From assembly GCA_910589415.1 (NCBI GenBank), contig OU342638.1, positions 7,728,014-7,792,013 of the forward strand: a stretch of 64,000 nt of DNA. The letters are read 5' to 3'. This stretch comes from Malachius bipustulatus. Taxonomy: Eukaryota > Arthropoda > Insecta > Coleoptera > Melyridae. The position numbers and the translations under genes were made by a program. The notes beneath the pieces are model-generated. The model saw nothing but the letters and a program-made list of their open reading frames with translations, was not told the DNA's origin and made no database searches. Shown here in pieces: positions 23,673 to 34,634 of this stretch (the stretch's first letter is position 1; each line of letters starts with the position of its first letter).

Positions 23673-23950
23673 GTTTAATACATTACACGCTACGAAAGCT
23701 CTTTCAGGTGCTCGGAGTTTTTAAATATCCTCGGCTACGCTACGCTTCGCCTCGGCTATTCAAAAGACCTCACACCTAAAAGTGAACTTTCGTAGCTTGT
23801 AATGTAAATAACTATTACATTACAAGCTACGAAAGTTCACTTTTAGGTGCGAGGAGTATTTGAATAGCCGAGGCGAAGCGTAGCGTAGCCGAGGATATTT
23901 AAAAACTCCGAGCACCTGAAAGAGCTTTCGTAGCGTGTAATGTATTAAAC
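23673..23950. repeat. 278-bp near-perfect palindrome between the two element copies
   Basis: GTTTAATACATTACACGCTA at the left end matches the reverse complement at the right end, and the symmetry holds to a centre near 23811. Each half is itself an imperfect inverted repeat (GCTACGAAAGCTC...GAACTTTCGTAGC) with a GC-rich middle (GAGGCGAAGCGTAGCGTAGC). Confidence 0.85.
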
Positions 23951-24453
23951 TTTTCATTCTCCCCTTGCCATATTCAACTACGGATTAAGAAGAAATGAGT
24001 AAAATAATACGATTCAGTGATAACAATCGAATTATTATAAGGTGCCATGTGTTTAACATTACCATAGTAACGATAGTTTTAAATTATTAATTTATGACAC
24101 TGTCAAGTTTAAAACTCCGTACCGCTATAATTTTAGAATCTTTGATCGTAGTTTAGTTCAAAATAAATTTCATTCAAGAAGCTGCAAATTCCAGTAAATC
24201 TTTCTGGAACATGCAATAATAATTATTTGTATGTTTTTAGAAAGATTTACTGGAATTTTTTATTGTAGTTTTACATTTAATTTTCCATCTAAATAAACGT
24301 TAACAAACTGACATTTCTACTTTTTTGTCCAGGCCACGAAAGTTTTTCATAGCTAGCAACCACCTAGCAACCTATCACCTAGGATGTTTTACTTTCGCTT
24401 TCGGTTGTCTTATCAGACAGAAAGTTACAATTTCGTAAAGGGGAGAATGAAAA
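23951..24453 (+). mobile_element. Deleted nonautonomous copy of the recombinase element
   Basis: 503 bp with the TTTTCATTCTCCCC terminus at each end. The left 235 bp match the 5' part of copy A (23452-23672) in reverse complement. The right 260 bp match the recombinase 3' end and tail (18629-18850), including a duplicated CCAGTAAATCTTTC word at the junction near 24193 and 24240. Everything between is deleted, so no enzyme is encoded. Confidence 0.75.
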
Positions 24454-24479
24454 TTATCATTTGATCCTTTTGTTTTATA

Positions 24480-24660
24480 CGAAGTTTTAATATCAAAACT
24501 ATTTAGTTTACATCAAAAGTTTTCGCAATGCTAAGAACGATTTGGTTGGTGTTTTCATCTTCTTTAAACGGTGCACCAAATATTTTCAAGTTTTTTTGTT
24601 TCAATGCAGTTTCATTACTATTTACCATCTGTTTAATATCTTGCATACTTCTTCAATTTA
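24480..24660 (-). pseudogene. LINE ORF1 fragment (upstream part)
   Basis: The minus strand reads MQDIKQMVNSNETALKQKNL, then KIFGAPFKEDENTNQ, the RRM-like opening of LINE ORF1 proteins (K-N-L-x-I-x-G-x-P). A stop follows after DVN. It is the upstream neighbour of the ORF1 fragment at 18390-18625, separated from it by the composite element. Confidence 0.55.
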
Positions 24661-25021
24661 AAAGATTTGTTTTTACAAAATTCTTTGAAAAGTATTTTTT
24701 TTAACTGTTATTAGTTTGACATTTTTTTATTAAATTACTCGCTTAATTGTTGTTCGCAATAAGCGATTATATTAATTTGTTGCTATACACCCGAAACCTC
24801 AAAGTGAATTCTGAAATATATTCTTTCAAATGTCAAATTTGTCATGTGTCAAAAAGGGGCCGTTATGAACTGCTCTCCGGTTTCTAAGAAAGCCAGGACG
24901 TTTTCATACTTTCCTTTCACACCTTGAAATTTCTATTAAGGAAATTCTCTTTAATACACCTTAATTAATTTCCCATATTTATTTATACACGAGTTACACC
25001 GGATATTATAAAAGCCAGTTA

Positions 25022-25192
25022 TGTTAGCTGGCAGATTTCTGTGACCATTTCTAAAGACCATCCTGGTAAGAAAATAGGGCAATTTAGTTATTCTTGGCAT
25101 GAAGACGATTAGAAAAATGCTGAAAAGTTTATTTGACGTGGATATTAGCTTCAAAAACGGTTATAGAAATCTGACCGTTAACTCACAAGACA
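25022..25192. repeat. Short MITE, related to the one at 60793-60981
   Basis: The inverted ends are GTTAGCTGGCAGATTTCTGTG and the mismatched complement of AGAAATCTGACCGTTAAC. The interior shares TTTAGTTATTCTTGGC with the copy near 60.9 kb. No coding capacity. The 24661-25021 stretch before it shows no gene. Confidence 0.6.
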
Positions 25193-25399
25193 AATAACTT
25201 TCCATGTGGTTCTAGAATTCATGATATCCACCTTATGTGTTTATTTTATCACTTATGGTTCTAATAACTTCCGGAATTTTGTTATAGCCGAATGTGAAAC
25301 CACATCTGTTTTGTTTATTTGATTGACTGCACCAGAATTCCATTTATTTTATTATTTAAAAGGTAGTTCCTTTTATTTCTTTTTCTCTTCGAAATACAT

Positions 25400-27015
25400 G
25401 ACTAGTGGAAACTTTTTTTATTGAGAATGCACATGCACTGCAGGGAAATCCCTACGACGCTCTGGAAGCGGTGCATGAGCGGAGATGTCGATTCACGTTG
25501 GCCTTGAATCTCTGTAGTTTTTATACTTTGGGAAACACGCCCTTTGGAATGCTATTCCAAAGAGATGCGGTTCTATACATAAAAGAAGAGAAGAAGAATA
25601 GGGTGGTACGAGGTGTAACGAGCTGAACCTGATACGGATGAGCGTCTGCGGCTCGACGTGTATTTCTGCCCGGTCTTGTTCTTGGTGGGATCAAGCGGGC
25701 CACGTCTTTTGAACACTTTCCATTAAAATATCTGTAAAACAGACTCAGGTCAGCTACTCTTCTTCGATGTTCGAGAGTGTCTAAATTTTTTGTCAAGTCT
25801 GGGTCCCCAATCAATTGTATGGCTCTTTTCTGGATAGAGTCGAGTAGTCTCAGTGTATGTTTAGGAGCTGAGCTCCAGACATGTGAGCAGTACTCCAATG
25901 ATGGTCGGATTTGAGCCTTGTATAAGAGGAGAAGCTATTGTGGTGTATAAAATTTCTTGGTGCGGAAGAGTGTTCCAAGTTTTTGAGAAGCACTCTTCGC
26001 CAGACAGACCTGCAACATGATCATGCCAAGACATGTTCGCTCCGAGGCTCACTCCAAGTAAACTGAGAGATGGCGCTGGGGTAAGAGAGTGTCCCGCCAT
26101 CACCATATCTGGCTCCAAAACGTTGGCCTTTTTGGAGAAGATGACTGCTTGGGTTTTTCCAGCATTAAATTGAACTTGGTTTCTATCGCCCCAAGTTAGA
26201 ATGTCTTGCAAGTCATTGTTAAGTATGGCAACTTCTTGCTCCCTGCGAGTCTGTGCGTCGATGGCAGATGTTCGCGCATCTAACTTATAAGATATGAGGG
26301 TACTGTCGTCGGCAAAACTGTATATTGGATTTTTTGTTGTTTCAAGCAAGTCGTTTATAAATATTAGAAAGAGAGTCGGAGATAAAATGGATCCCTGAGG
26401 CACACCGGCATTGATGGAAAAGGTCTCAGAAAGAACTCCATCGACTGCCACCTGCAATGAACGATCTCTGAGATAACTCGCAAGCCACAAGCAGAATTTC
26501 TCGGGCATGCCATAGGCCTGCAGTTTTGCCAACAGTCCATCATGCCAAACACGGTCGAAAGCTCTAAAAATATCAAGCGCAACCCCTCGAGACTCCCCAT
26601 GGTGCTCGATTGCTCCATTCCACAGCTCGGTGACGTAAGTGAGGTCACCAGTTGACCTCTGTTTGCGGAATCCGTATTGGCGGTCGCTGATTATATTAGT
26701 TCCTTCCAAGTATTTTAAAAGATGTTGGTTAATAACTTTCTCCATAATCTTGGATATTACTGAAAGCAGTGCCGCTGGTCGATAGTTATTTGGTATAGTC
26801 TTTTTGCCTTTCTTGGGAATAGGTTGGATCCGTGCACATTTCCAACAAGAAGGAAATATTCCCTTTTTATACAAGTTGAAAAGTCGGCAGAAAACAGATG
26901 ACAGCTCAGTGGCGCATTTTTTTAGTACGATAACAGGTACGTCATCGGGCCCAGAAGCTTTGTTCGGGTCTTGGTACATACGTGACTTTCTCTGTATTTG
27001 ACGAACTCCTGTTCA
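25400..27015 (-). pseudogene. 5'-truncated non-LTR retrotransposon RT
   Basis: On the minus strand, NKASGPDDVPV (about 26965) starts the RT. PKKGKKTIPNNYRP, VALDIFRAFDRVWH (motif A), NAGVPQGSILSP (motif B) and YSFADDSTL (motif C) follow. A frameshift near 25990 and a stop near 25940 precede the C-terminal region EYCSHVWSSAP and ASLWNSIP. The endonuclease half is absent, as in a 5'-truncated insertion. The clade is uncertain within the I/Jockey/CR1 group. No clear tail or target duplication was seen. Confidence 0.85.
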
Positions 27016-27153
27016 ATTTCTGCCGAATAACACTTTATTTTATTAATAATTAGGTCGCTTGTTTTTTTCCAGACTACAATAAATAGTTCCTTTATTCATT
27101 CATGCTATATATTTCTATATGAGACAAATTTTATCTACTCTCATTTTATTCTG

Positions 27154-27895
27154 TTCCGGCCCTGCACTTTCGGGCCCCATATCTCGTGAACCGTAGGTGT
27201 GGCTGGCCTCCGGTATGAGGCACAATGAAGCACTAAGAAACTACTAAGTATTCCACCTAATAGCTTCACTTGTGCTTCAATAACAAAAAAGATGTAGCCA
27301 GCTTCCGGCCCTGCACTTTGGGGCCCCATATCTCGTGAACCATAGGTGTGGCTGACCTCAGGTTTGAAGCACTAACGAAGCACTAAGTATTCCACCTAAT
27401 AGCTTCATTTTTGCTTCAATAACAAAAAAAGTTGTAGCCAGTTTCCGGCCCAGCACTTTGGGGCCCCATATCTCGTGAACCATAGGTGTGGCTGGCCTCC
27501 GGTTGAAGCACAATGACCCACTAACGAAGCACAAAGTATTTCACCTAATAGCTTCATTTGTGCTTCAATAACAAAAAAAGCTGTAGCCAGTTTCCGGCCC
27601 TGCACTTTGGGGCCCCATATCTCGTTAACCATAGGTGTGGCTGTCCCCAGGTTTGAAGCACAATGAAGCAGTGCTTCATTACGAAGCACTAAGGACTCTA
27701 CCTAAGAGCTTCATTTTTGCTTCAATAACAAAAAAAGCTGTAGCCAGCTTCCGGCCCAGCACTTTGGGGCCCCATATCTCGCGAACAATAGGAGTGGCTG
27801 GCCCCCGGTTTGAAGCACAATGAAGCACTAACGAAGCACTAAGGACTACACCTAATAGCTTCATTTGTGCTTCATATATGTAGCCAACTTCATAG
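27154..27895. repeat. Tandem array, about five ~150-bp units
   Basis: The word TTCCGGCCC(T/A)GCACTTTGGGG recurs at 27154, 27303, 27443, 27592 and 27749 (spacings 149, 140, 149, 157). Each unit continues through CCCCATATCTCG(T)GAAC, GTGTGGCTGGCC, several GAAGCAC words and ATAACAAAAAAAGCTGTAGC. Length differences come from loss or gain of GAAGCACTAAC-type subrepeats. Open frames across the array on both strands are by-products of the repeat. Confidence 0.9.
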
Positions 27896-28830
27896 GGCTA
27901 GCCAACAGCGTTGAAGCTTCCACGGATAACGCGAAATCCATGCGGAAATTTAATGAACGGGAGCAGATGGTAGCTGGCCTTCCTGCAGAACTGATCTAGG
28001 ATAGCCGGTCCGCCATCTATAGCTCAACCCGCTTTTCCGGAGGCCCCGAGTACTGATCCGGACTTTTCCTAAAGCGAAAAAGAATAATTGACTTTTCCAA
28101 GCTCACGTCTTAACCTCCCCAACGCGGAGCCTGGGTATTGACCAGGAATCAAGTTGGACTAACGCAAGAGATTAGCATTGATATTTTTTCGCCACCCCCT
28201 AAAGCTTATCAGAGTCGAACGAGGACCCAGGTGACGCGAAGAATTGTAATTGATTCGCGTCCCTGATCCAATTATTCTGAGTAAGCGTATCATCCCCCGT
28301 GGCTTCCTAACGCGCCGAAATATTGACTCGACGTGTTAGTCAGGCACATAAAAAGCCGACCTTCAATTGCGAGCGAGAATTGACGGTTACGTAATCGAAG
28401 ACGAGCCCAGTCAATCATTTAATAAGAAAACCCGCGGTCATTTCATGCGACTAGAATTTTCCCCCTCGATCTAATTTATTAAATCAATTGTTCATGTAAA
28501 TAGGAAGGGAATTCTTTATATAAATTCGTCATAAATTTCATGTAAATAATAGTAATCGGGAGTATTATTCTGTTTGTTTCTCATTCTTTATCGAAGCGAT
28601 AAAATCACAGTAAAATCATTTATTCCATTCTCGTCTCACCGCCAGAGCTAACGTTTTTATTTTTCAGTTAATCGATAAGACCGCAAAACTCGTTTTACTC
28701 GACCTACTGACGGAGAGCCAGGACTTGTCTGCAAGCGGTATACGGAGCGCCGTTTTTTATGAATTCTGGGGCCAGGAAGTTAAATACCGGGCGTTCATGA
28801 AGTAAAATAGCCCGAGCATAATAAATTATT
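27896..28830. other. GC-richer noncoding block, possible solo LTR or leader
   Basis: No gene. The block differs from its AT-rich surroundings, has a TATATAAATTC word near 28519, and ends near a TGGGGCCAGGAAG word at about 28768 that could be read as a primer-binding site. I cannot define ends or a duplication, so the LTR reading is weak. Confidence 0.25.
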
Positions 28831-29067
28831 ATTTTTCAATTACGATATTTTATGAAGATAATAAATTTACGTTTTATGTTTTGATCTTGTGTATAATTTA
28901 TGTAAGTTCACCCAATATCCCGTCAGAAGGCATTTGTTAATTACCTAATTAACCAAAAATAATTAATACGTCCTCTCTAATAAAAGAGAGACGCTACAAT
29001 GTATAAAATAAGTTTTCTTCACCTTTTGCAAAGATTTTGATGTAATATAGATGCTCAAATTTTGTAG

Positions 29068-29106
29068 AGTCCTGAAGATGACCTCAAGAGGTCGAAACAT
29101 GTCGAC
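29068..29106 (+). ncRNA. Hammerhead-ribozyme-like motif
   Basis: AGUC, then CUGAAGA (29072-29078), U, a perfect 6-bp stem II GACCUC-AA-GAGGUC (29080-29093), GAAA (29094-29097), a minimal stem III (C AU G), cleavage triplet GUC (29101-29103), and GAC pairing back to GUC as stem I. The core agrees with CUGANGA/GAAA/UH. No Penelope coding sequence lies next to it, so it is likely an orphan terminal repeat. Confidence 0.6.
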
Positions 29107-29199
29107 AATGTGATAATTTTAACGAATGTGATACCACATGACTGTGATAATACCTTGAAATATACCGACCCCTAGCCTCTACAGAATTTTTTTTTTGAT

Positions 29200-32085
29200 C
29201 ATTTCCTTCTATTCGAAGTCTATGATAACATGAATCGAGTATTGAAATGGATATATACCTAAACTAGTTACGTGTGGAGATTTACAGAATTAAATAAGTA
29301 AAAGTAATTTCACAGGCTGTCGAGGCTGAAACAGGAAGCATGAAATATAAACATTTCTAAATTATAATATGAATGGAACGAGATCGACCTCTAGTAGCAT
29401 CGAATAAAACTTAAATCGTTAGTATAGAGTTATTGAAATGTGAATTACTGTATTAGGAAATAAAGGGAAAGAAAATACGATAGGGAAAGATTTTACAACT
29501 AGATGGCTACAGCTATATCATAACAAACTTATTCCCGACTAACACAAAATTAAGAAAAGTGGGGATATAAGTTCCGGGAAATGAACGAGTGGTGATGTCT
29601 GGAAAGAGAGGCGCACCAAGAACACTTGGTATTAGGCGGTAAATTGAGCTAGACGTGGTCTATTTTTAGTTCCTGAAATATTATCGAATAAGTATAAGCG
29701 ATTGCAATAATAAGATACCATAATTAAATGAAAGTATCCAAAACTTGTGTCATATCAAAATACGGTAATTTTTTGGGTCATTATATCTAGAGTCAGTGGC
29801 GAAAGTTATGATAAGTCACTCAACGTTGATGTGAGAAGAATTTGAAGGAAGTCCATAGTACTAAAGTCAAAGAATTAAGTACCTGCGGCGAACGACGCGG
29901 GATATATACAAGGTCAGATCTTTTCAATTAAAGTGAGAACTTTATTTTCCAACTCCAGTCCAAATTGGAAACGAATAAAACTATTTAATCATTGAAAGGA
30001 TTGTAATTATCCTAAATTTGAATATTAATTACTAATGCAATTACAAATAAATAGAATTTTCCTAAAATAGCTAACATGAAATAAATGACAGTTGGAAGAA
30101 AAGTTACCACAAAATTATTATTTGCTCTGTGAATAATTTGAATTGTTGATTTTCTTTTATTATTATAAAAGGTGTATGATTTTAAATGTTGTGTGGATTT
30201 ATGGATTAGATAGGTGATCTTTCATAATCAAGTATAATTGAATAAATAATTATGCAATTAGAAAATATCACTACAAAATTATATTCTGAAGGAGAGAGGC
30301 TTGCAAACAAATACATTGACTAAACTTATTACTCATTGGTGCTGCATAAAATTGTTACTTATAAAATTTTATTACAAATTCTGTCTAGTGAAAAGACAAA
30401 CTTAATAAAATTCTTTTGATTGTCAAATAACAATTAAATAACTAATAAAGTGTCTTATGAAATTTGTCTACATGACATTCAAGCATGAATGAAAATGAAA
30501 TAAGCTTTGAGCTTTTATGAATAAATATTATGATAATAGAATGCACATGGGTACAGGGTGGGGCCTGTATGCTATGCCTGCATCTCTATCTTTACAAAAT
30601 AATTACAACGACCTAGTTTTCCCAAGATAAAAGTCAGATATGTGATTTTTTCTCTCATAGAAATCGCGACTGGGAGTTTGGCTTAATTGATCAGTAATCA
30701 TCATCACTAAAGACAAAACTCCTATGAACGTATGTGTCTTTGTATATGACGCCAGGGGCTTTTCGCAAAGCAATTTGTGAAGAGCGTGTGTATAAAAAGC
30801 CAATGATTGGAAAACCATAAACTATAAATTAGAAATAGTTAGTTAAGATAAGAATAGGTAGGTGAAGTATGACTGTGTGGCAATGAATGTAAAACACCTG
30901 TCCATATATGAAAAATATACGTTCTCGAAATGTTAGAAAATGATATTAATGGGTTATTTTTGGTCATCTGCATTTTTGAAGGTTGGACAGTCAGATTTGT
31001 TGGAAACAAAGAGCCTCTGATTGACTTGGATAGTTTGTCGCAAATGCCGTAAGCGTAATGCAGGAAACCTAGTGATTGGGTGAAAGGCCTTATTTCTTGA
31101 AATAGGTAAAATAAAAGATCATCAAAACCACAATTATTTAACAAACGTTTTTTTACCAAATTATTTAATCACAGACGACAAGGAAAACACAGAAGGATCG
31201 ATAATCTCGATTACGACGTAAAATTAGTCGAAAATGGTTTATCATGTATTGATACCCAACCAGCATAAATCATAGAGACGTTTGCCTCAGGGCACAATGA
31301 CGTCATTACTCACGTCAACTTCTCAGTCTCAAATGAGCTTTAAAATAAGCATCAAACAACTTTTATTAAAATTCCTAATGCAGATCTAATGCAGATCGAC
31401 GAATTATTCGTTATTTGACAAGGAAGCAAAACCTAATAAATAAATAGAAAGTCTAAATATACTTTTCTAAGTCCATAAGGATGATCAGTGAACTAAATTG
31501 CTTTCCTTGAACTTCTAAAATACTTCCAAAACATTCTGAACTGTTATTTCAACAATAGGAAGAAGAGTCACTCTTGACTTGCCAAGTCCAATAAGACAAT
31601 TTTTACTTCTCTGCTCTCAGAAAAATTAGGGTAAATATTATAATTCCCGACCTTGTCATTCTGCTAGCTGACAGTCCACGGAGTTCTGTTCTGAAAGACT
31701 TTTTCTAGGATGAGGATGAAACCTGAGCATTAGCCCTAGACGCTTTTGCTTTTGGATAGCTCGGGTCCGCTTAGACTAGCTCTACGGCTCTCTAGGCGTG
31801 TAGCAGAGTCGTTATCTCCGAGAAAAACAATGTCTGTAGAAGGGCTGAGCGCCGTGGATCAGGCAGGTTTCAGAAAGGCAACGTCATAAACTCAGTTCAG
31901 AATCACTAAAATCTTCTAGTAAGAAAGTAACACGCTTTGAAGTGCGTAGAAACTTTTTAGCGTGCTCTCGTCTTTCCGTTGTTGGGATTCTAGGCCCCGG
32001 CAGCGTGTGGAATTCGAGTCTTTCTTCCGAGTAACCTATATCTTAGCGTTTCCCTAGATTAAATCGTCATCAAGCTCCAACATAA
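29200..32085. other. AT-rich noncoding stretch
   Basis: Nothing I can support as a gene. Minus-strand open frames at 30603-30818 and 30839-31159 have no recognisable motif and no splice context. A slightly GC-richer patch lies at about 31660-32040. Confidence 0.5.
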
Positions 32086-32089
32086 TTTA

Positions 32090-33000
32090 GGTATACCGCC
32101 GGCGAGCGAAGTGTTACTGTGCCTTCGTGGGGAAGTAACAATATAAACATATATATAAAAAAAAAACAAACAAATAAATAAATAAATAATAAATTGATAT
32201 ACAAATAAATAAAATACCGCCGGCGAGCGAAGGCCTGGTTTGCTGTGCCCTCGTGGGGAGCAAAAATATAATAAAAAATTGTAATAAATAATATTCCGTT
32301 GACGAACGATGCCGCAAAGCGATGCCGCTGACGAGCGAAGTTGTTCAAATTGTTCGAATTGGTTGAATTGGTCTAATTTTGGGAATTACGCCGTTGTGCG
32401 TATCTATAACTTGGTAAATAAAACAGTAACCCATTAATATATCAAAAGAGAGAAGGGAAAACTCGGCGTTGATAAATTTAACAAGTTAAAAGAATCAAAA
32501 TCACAAATATTTAAGGCAGTCTCAAAACTTGTCTAAAGGTGACACAAGCCTAAAATGGCAACATATTATAAATAATAATAAAACTTGTCCAAAGGTGACC
32601 GACACAAGCCAAAATGGCCACATATTATAAACCATCATTAAATTGTCCAAAGGTGACATCAGTAAAAAATTGGCATAAACAAAAATGAAACATGAAACAA
32701 GCCCAAAAGGTGATAAAAGCTAAAACGACCAACATTAGCCGAAACTGGCAATATCTAATAAGCAAATAAAAGTTAAGTCAAAATTGACAACCGATACATA
32801 AATAATTTTTATTGACCAAATAACGCCGGTGAGCGTATTATGACATTGACCTATAAACGCCGGCGAGCGTATTGAACAAGTTATTAGATTTGCCCAAACT
32901 GGCAACACTTATTATGTCAGGAAAACTGACAAATTATAATAAAACAATCAAATGAAATAAATTAATGAATTCAACCAAAATAAACGAGATGAGCCTAAAA
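32090..33000. repeat. Field of degenerate CCGGCGAGCG and CCAAAGGTGAC motifs
   Basis: The word (A)CGCCGGCGAGCG(A/T)A or close variants occurs at about 32097, 32217, 32299, 32328, 32824 and 32858. Interspersed are variants of TTGTC(C/T)AAAGGTGACA and CAAGCC-AAAATGGC (about 32530-32740) and AACTGGCAA words. Spacing is irregular, so this is an old, diverged array or a motif-rich regulatory-like tract. From 33001 to 33600 I see nothing else. Confidence 0.5.
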
Positions 33001-33784
33001 GTGTGAAAATGACTAAATACTAAATTAATCAGAAAGCCATTTATTAAGAAATGAGCCATAAAGTTTATAAAATCAGTAACAATCAAATCTTATATGCAGT
33101 CATCAACATAAATGTTCATGAATCAAATAAGCAAGCTTATCTATTTCAGAATATGTACAACAAAACGAAACTTTTATAAAATTTCTAAACAACCAGAGAT
33201 AGACAAAGTATTTTAAATGGAGAGTCTTTAAAGTAACAATTTTGAAGCCGAAAATTATTGTTTTTAGTAAGTGTATAATAAGCACTTGCATATAAAAATT
33301 TAGGTACTGTCTAATTTCGTATTTCTCTAGAAACTGAGGACAAATGGTAAAGGTCATAATACCACAAGGGTCTCCAGATCAAGGGATAAATCGAACCAAT
33401 CCGAAGATTCAGATGAATTATTTTTATAAGTAAAGCCTAAAGTACCGCGAGAACTCATTAAAAATTTCATATAAAATAAAATAAAAATAAAAAATCAAAA
33501 TAAAGATTGCGAGTGTACTTGAAGCAGCTGTGAATTATACGCTCTGATTATTGGCGTTATTTACAAAGCAAATATTGTTGTTAAATAGTAAATTTTGGTT
33601 TGGTTTGGACTGCAGTGCATTGATTAATGGTCAGCATAGTTTTTCAACCGTTTAAATCTTTTCTACGCTCCATAATTGCGTAGTTTTATGGACTAACCTC
33701 ACTTTTCACTCCTTAACTACATATATGTTTTAGTTTGGTTTTATTAAAACAAAACTCGGATTAGTTGAGTAGAACATTGTGAGA

Positions 33785-34634
33785 ATGGCATCAAAGTGTT
33801 TCTTGTGCCCGAATAAGCCGGCTACGTTAAATAATCGTAACTCTAAATGCTGCAAGAAATGTGGTGTGCTTTATCATCCATCATGCAGTACACGTGCTGA
33901 ACCTAATAGTAATGGTGTTTTTGGCGCTTGTTGTGGTAATATGTCTAGAACCTCTCGTTCCAGCATTCAAGATTCAGGATTGTCTGCCTCCCAGAATTCG
34001 GTTGATGATTTCGAGGATGATGATTTTAATAGTCTTGATTCTAATTCCAAAATATTATTTAAATTATTGGATAAAAAGTTAAACACTTTAGAGAAGATCT
34101 TTAATAACTTTAATGAGAAACTTACTTGCATTGAAGATAGAATTGATAATTTGGAAGACAATTATTTATCTGTAGTTGACACTACTATTCACGAGATGTC
34201 TGAAAGACAGTACAGGGAAAGGAATGTAATCATCTTAAATTTTGGTGATTCGAAGGATGCTGTTACTAAGGACTTACATGATGTCAAGACTTTGCTGTCT
34301 GTTACTAATCCAGAGCCAACCTTCAACGTTAATGATATCGTTGTTACAAGGACTTGGTAATAAATTTATTCAAAATAAAACTCGGCCATTGAAGATTGCT
34401 CTTCCTTCGAGGGAGGATATTCATTGGTTTTTTAGAAACAGGAGGGCAATTGGTGATGGCAATCTCATTATCGTTGGTGATCTTACTAAACATCAAAGGG
34501 ACCATCGTCTGAGAATCAAGGAAGAACTGAATAGACGTACTGCCAACGGCGAAAAGGGTTTATATATAAAATACTTTAAAGGTGTTCCTACTATTTTTAC
34601 CAACGAGAAACAAAATGTGGATTCATCTGCATAG
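33785..34634 (+). pseudogene. LINE ORF1: zinc finger, coiled coil, RRM-like domain; one frameshift
   Basis: ATG 33785. An N-terminal PHD-like Cys/His cluster (CFLCPNK, CCKKCGVLYHPSC, CCGNMS) is followed by an acidic linker. A coiled coil (KILFKLLDKKLNTLEKIFNN) leads into an RRM-like start (RERNVIILNFGDS). The frame closes at 34360, but the homologous continuation is open one frame over (NKFIQNKTRPLKIALPS to TNEKQNVDSSA) and ends at TAG 34632-34634. A single indel near 34350 explains this. ORF1 proteins coat the LINE RNA and trimerise through the coiled coil. Confidence 0.8.

Larger units (their letters stand above)
18629..24453 (-). mobile_element. Composite inverted-repeat element carrying a tyrosine recombinase
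   Basis: The outer ends are TTTTCATTCTCCCCTT at 18629 and its reverse complement ending at 24453, with TTA on both outer flanks (18626-18628, 24454-24456). The same terminus occurs twice inside, ending at 23672 and starting at 23951. The unit therefore reads: full copy A (18629-23672, minus orientation, containing the recombinase and a Ty3 insertion), a 278-bp palindrome, and deleted copy B (23951-24453, plus orientation). Removing the Ty3 element leaves about 1.45 kb for copy A. The composite interrupts a LINE ORF1. Confidence 0.7.

Noticed and set aside
27141..27864. Open frames on both strands of the 27-kb array
   Set aside because: They follow the tandem repeat exactly and have no independent domain or start context.
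27896..28830. Solo LTR of a GC-rich retroelement
   Set aside because: Kept only as a weak note: no TG...CA pair, duplication or second copy could be shown.
30603..31159. Two minus-strand ORFs of 71 and 106 codons
   Set aside because: No motif, no splice context, composition like noncoding DNA.
32070..32348. Hydrophobic minus-strand ORFs that could look like a membrane protein
   Set aside because: They arise from A/T-rich microsatellite-like runs (AAATAAATAAAT) between repeated CCGGCGAGCG words.
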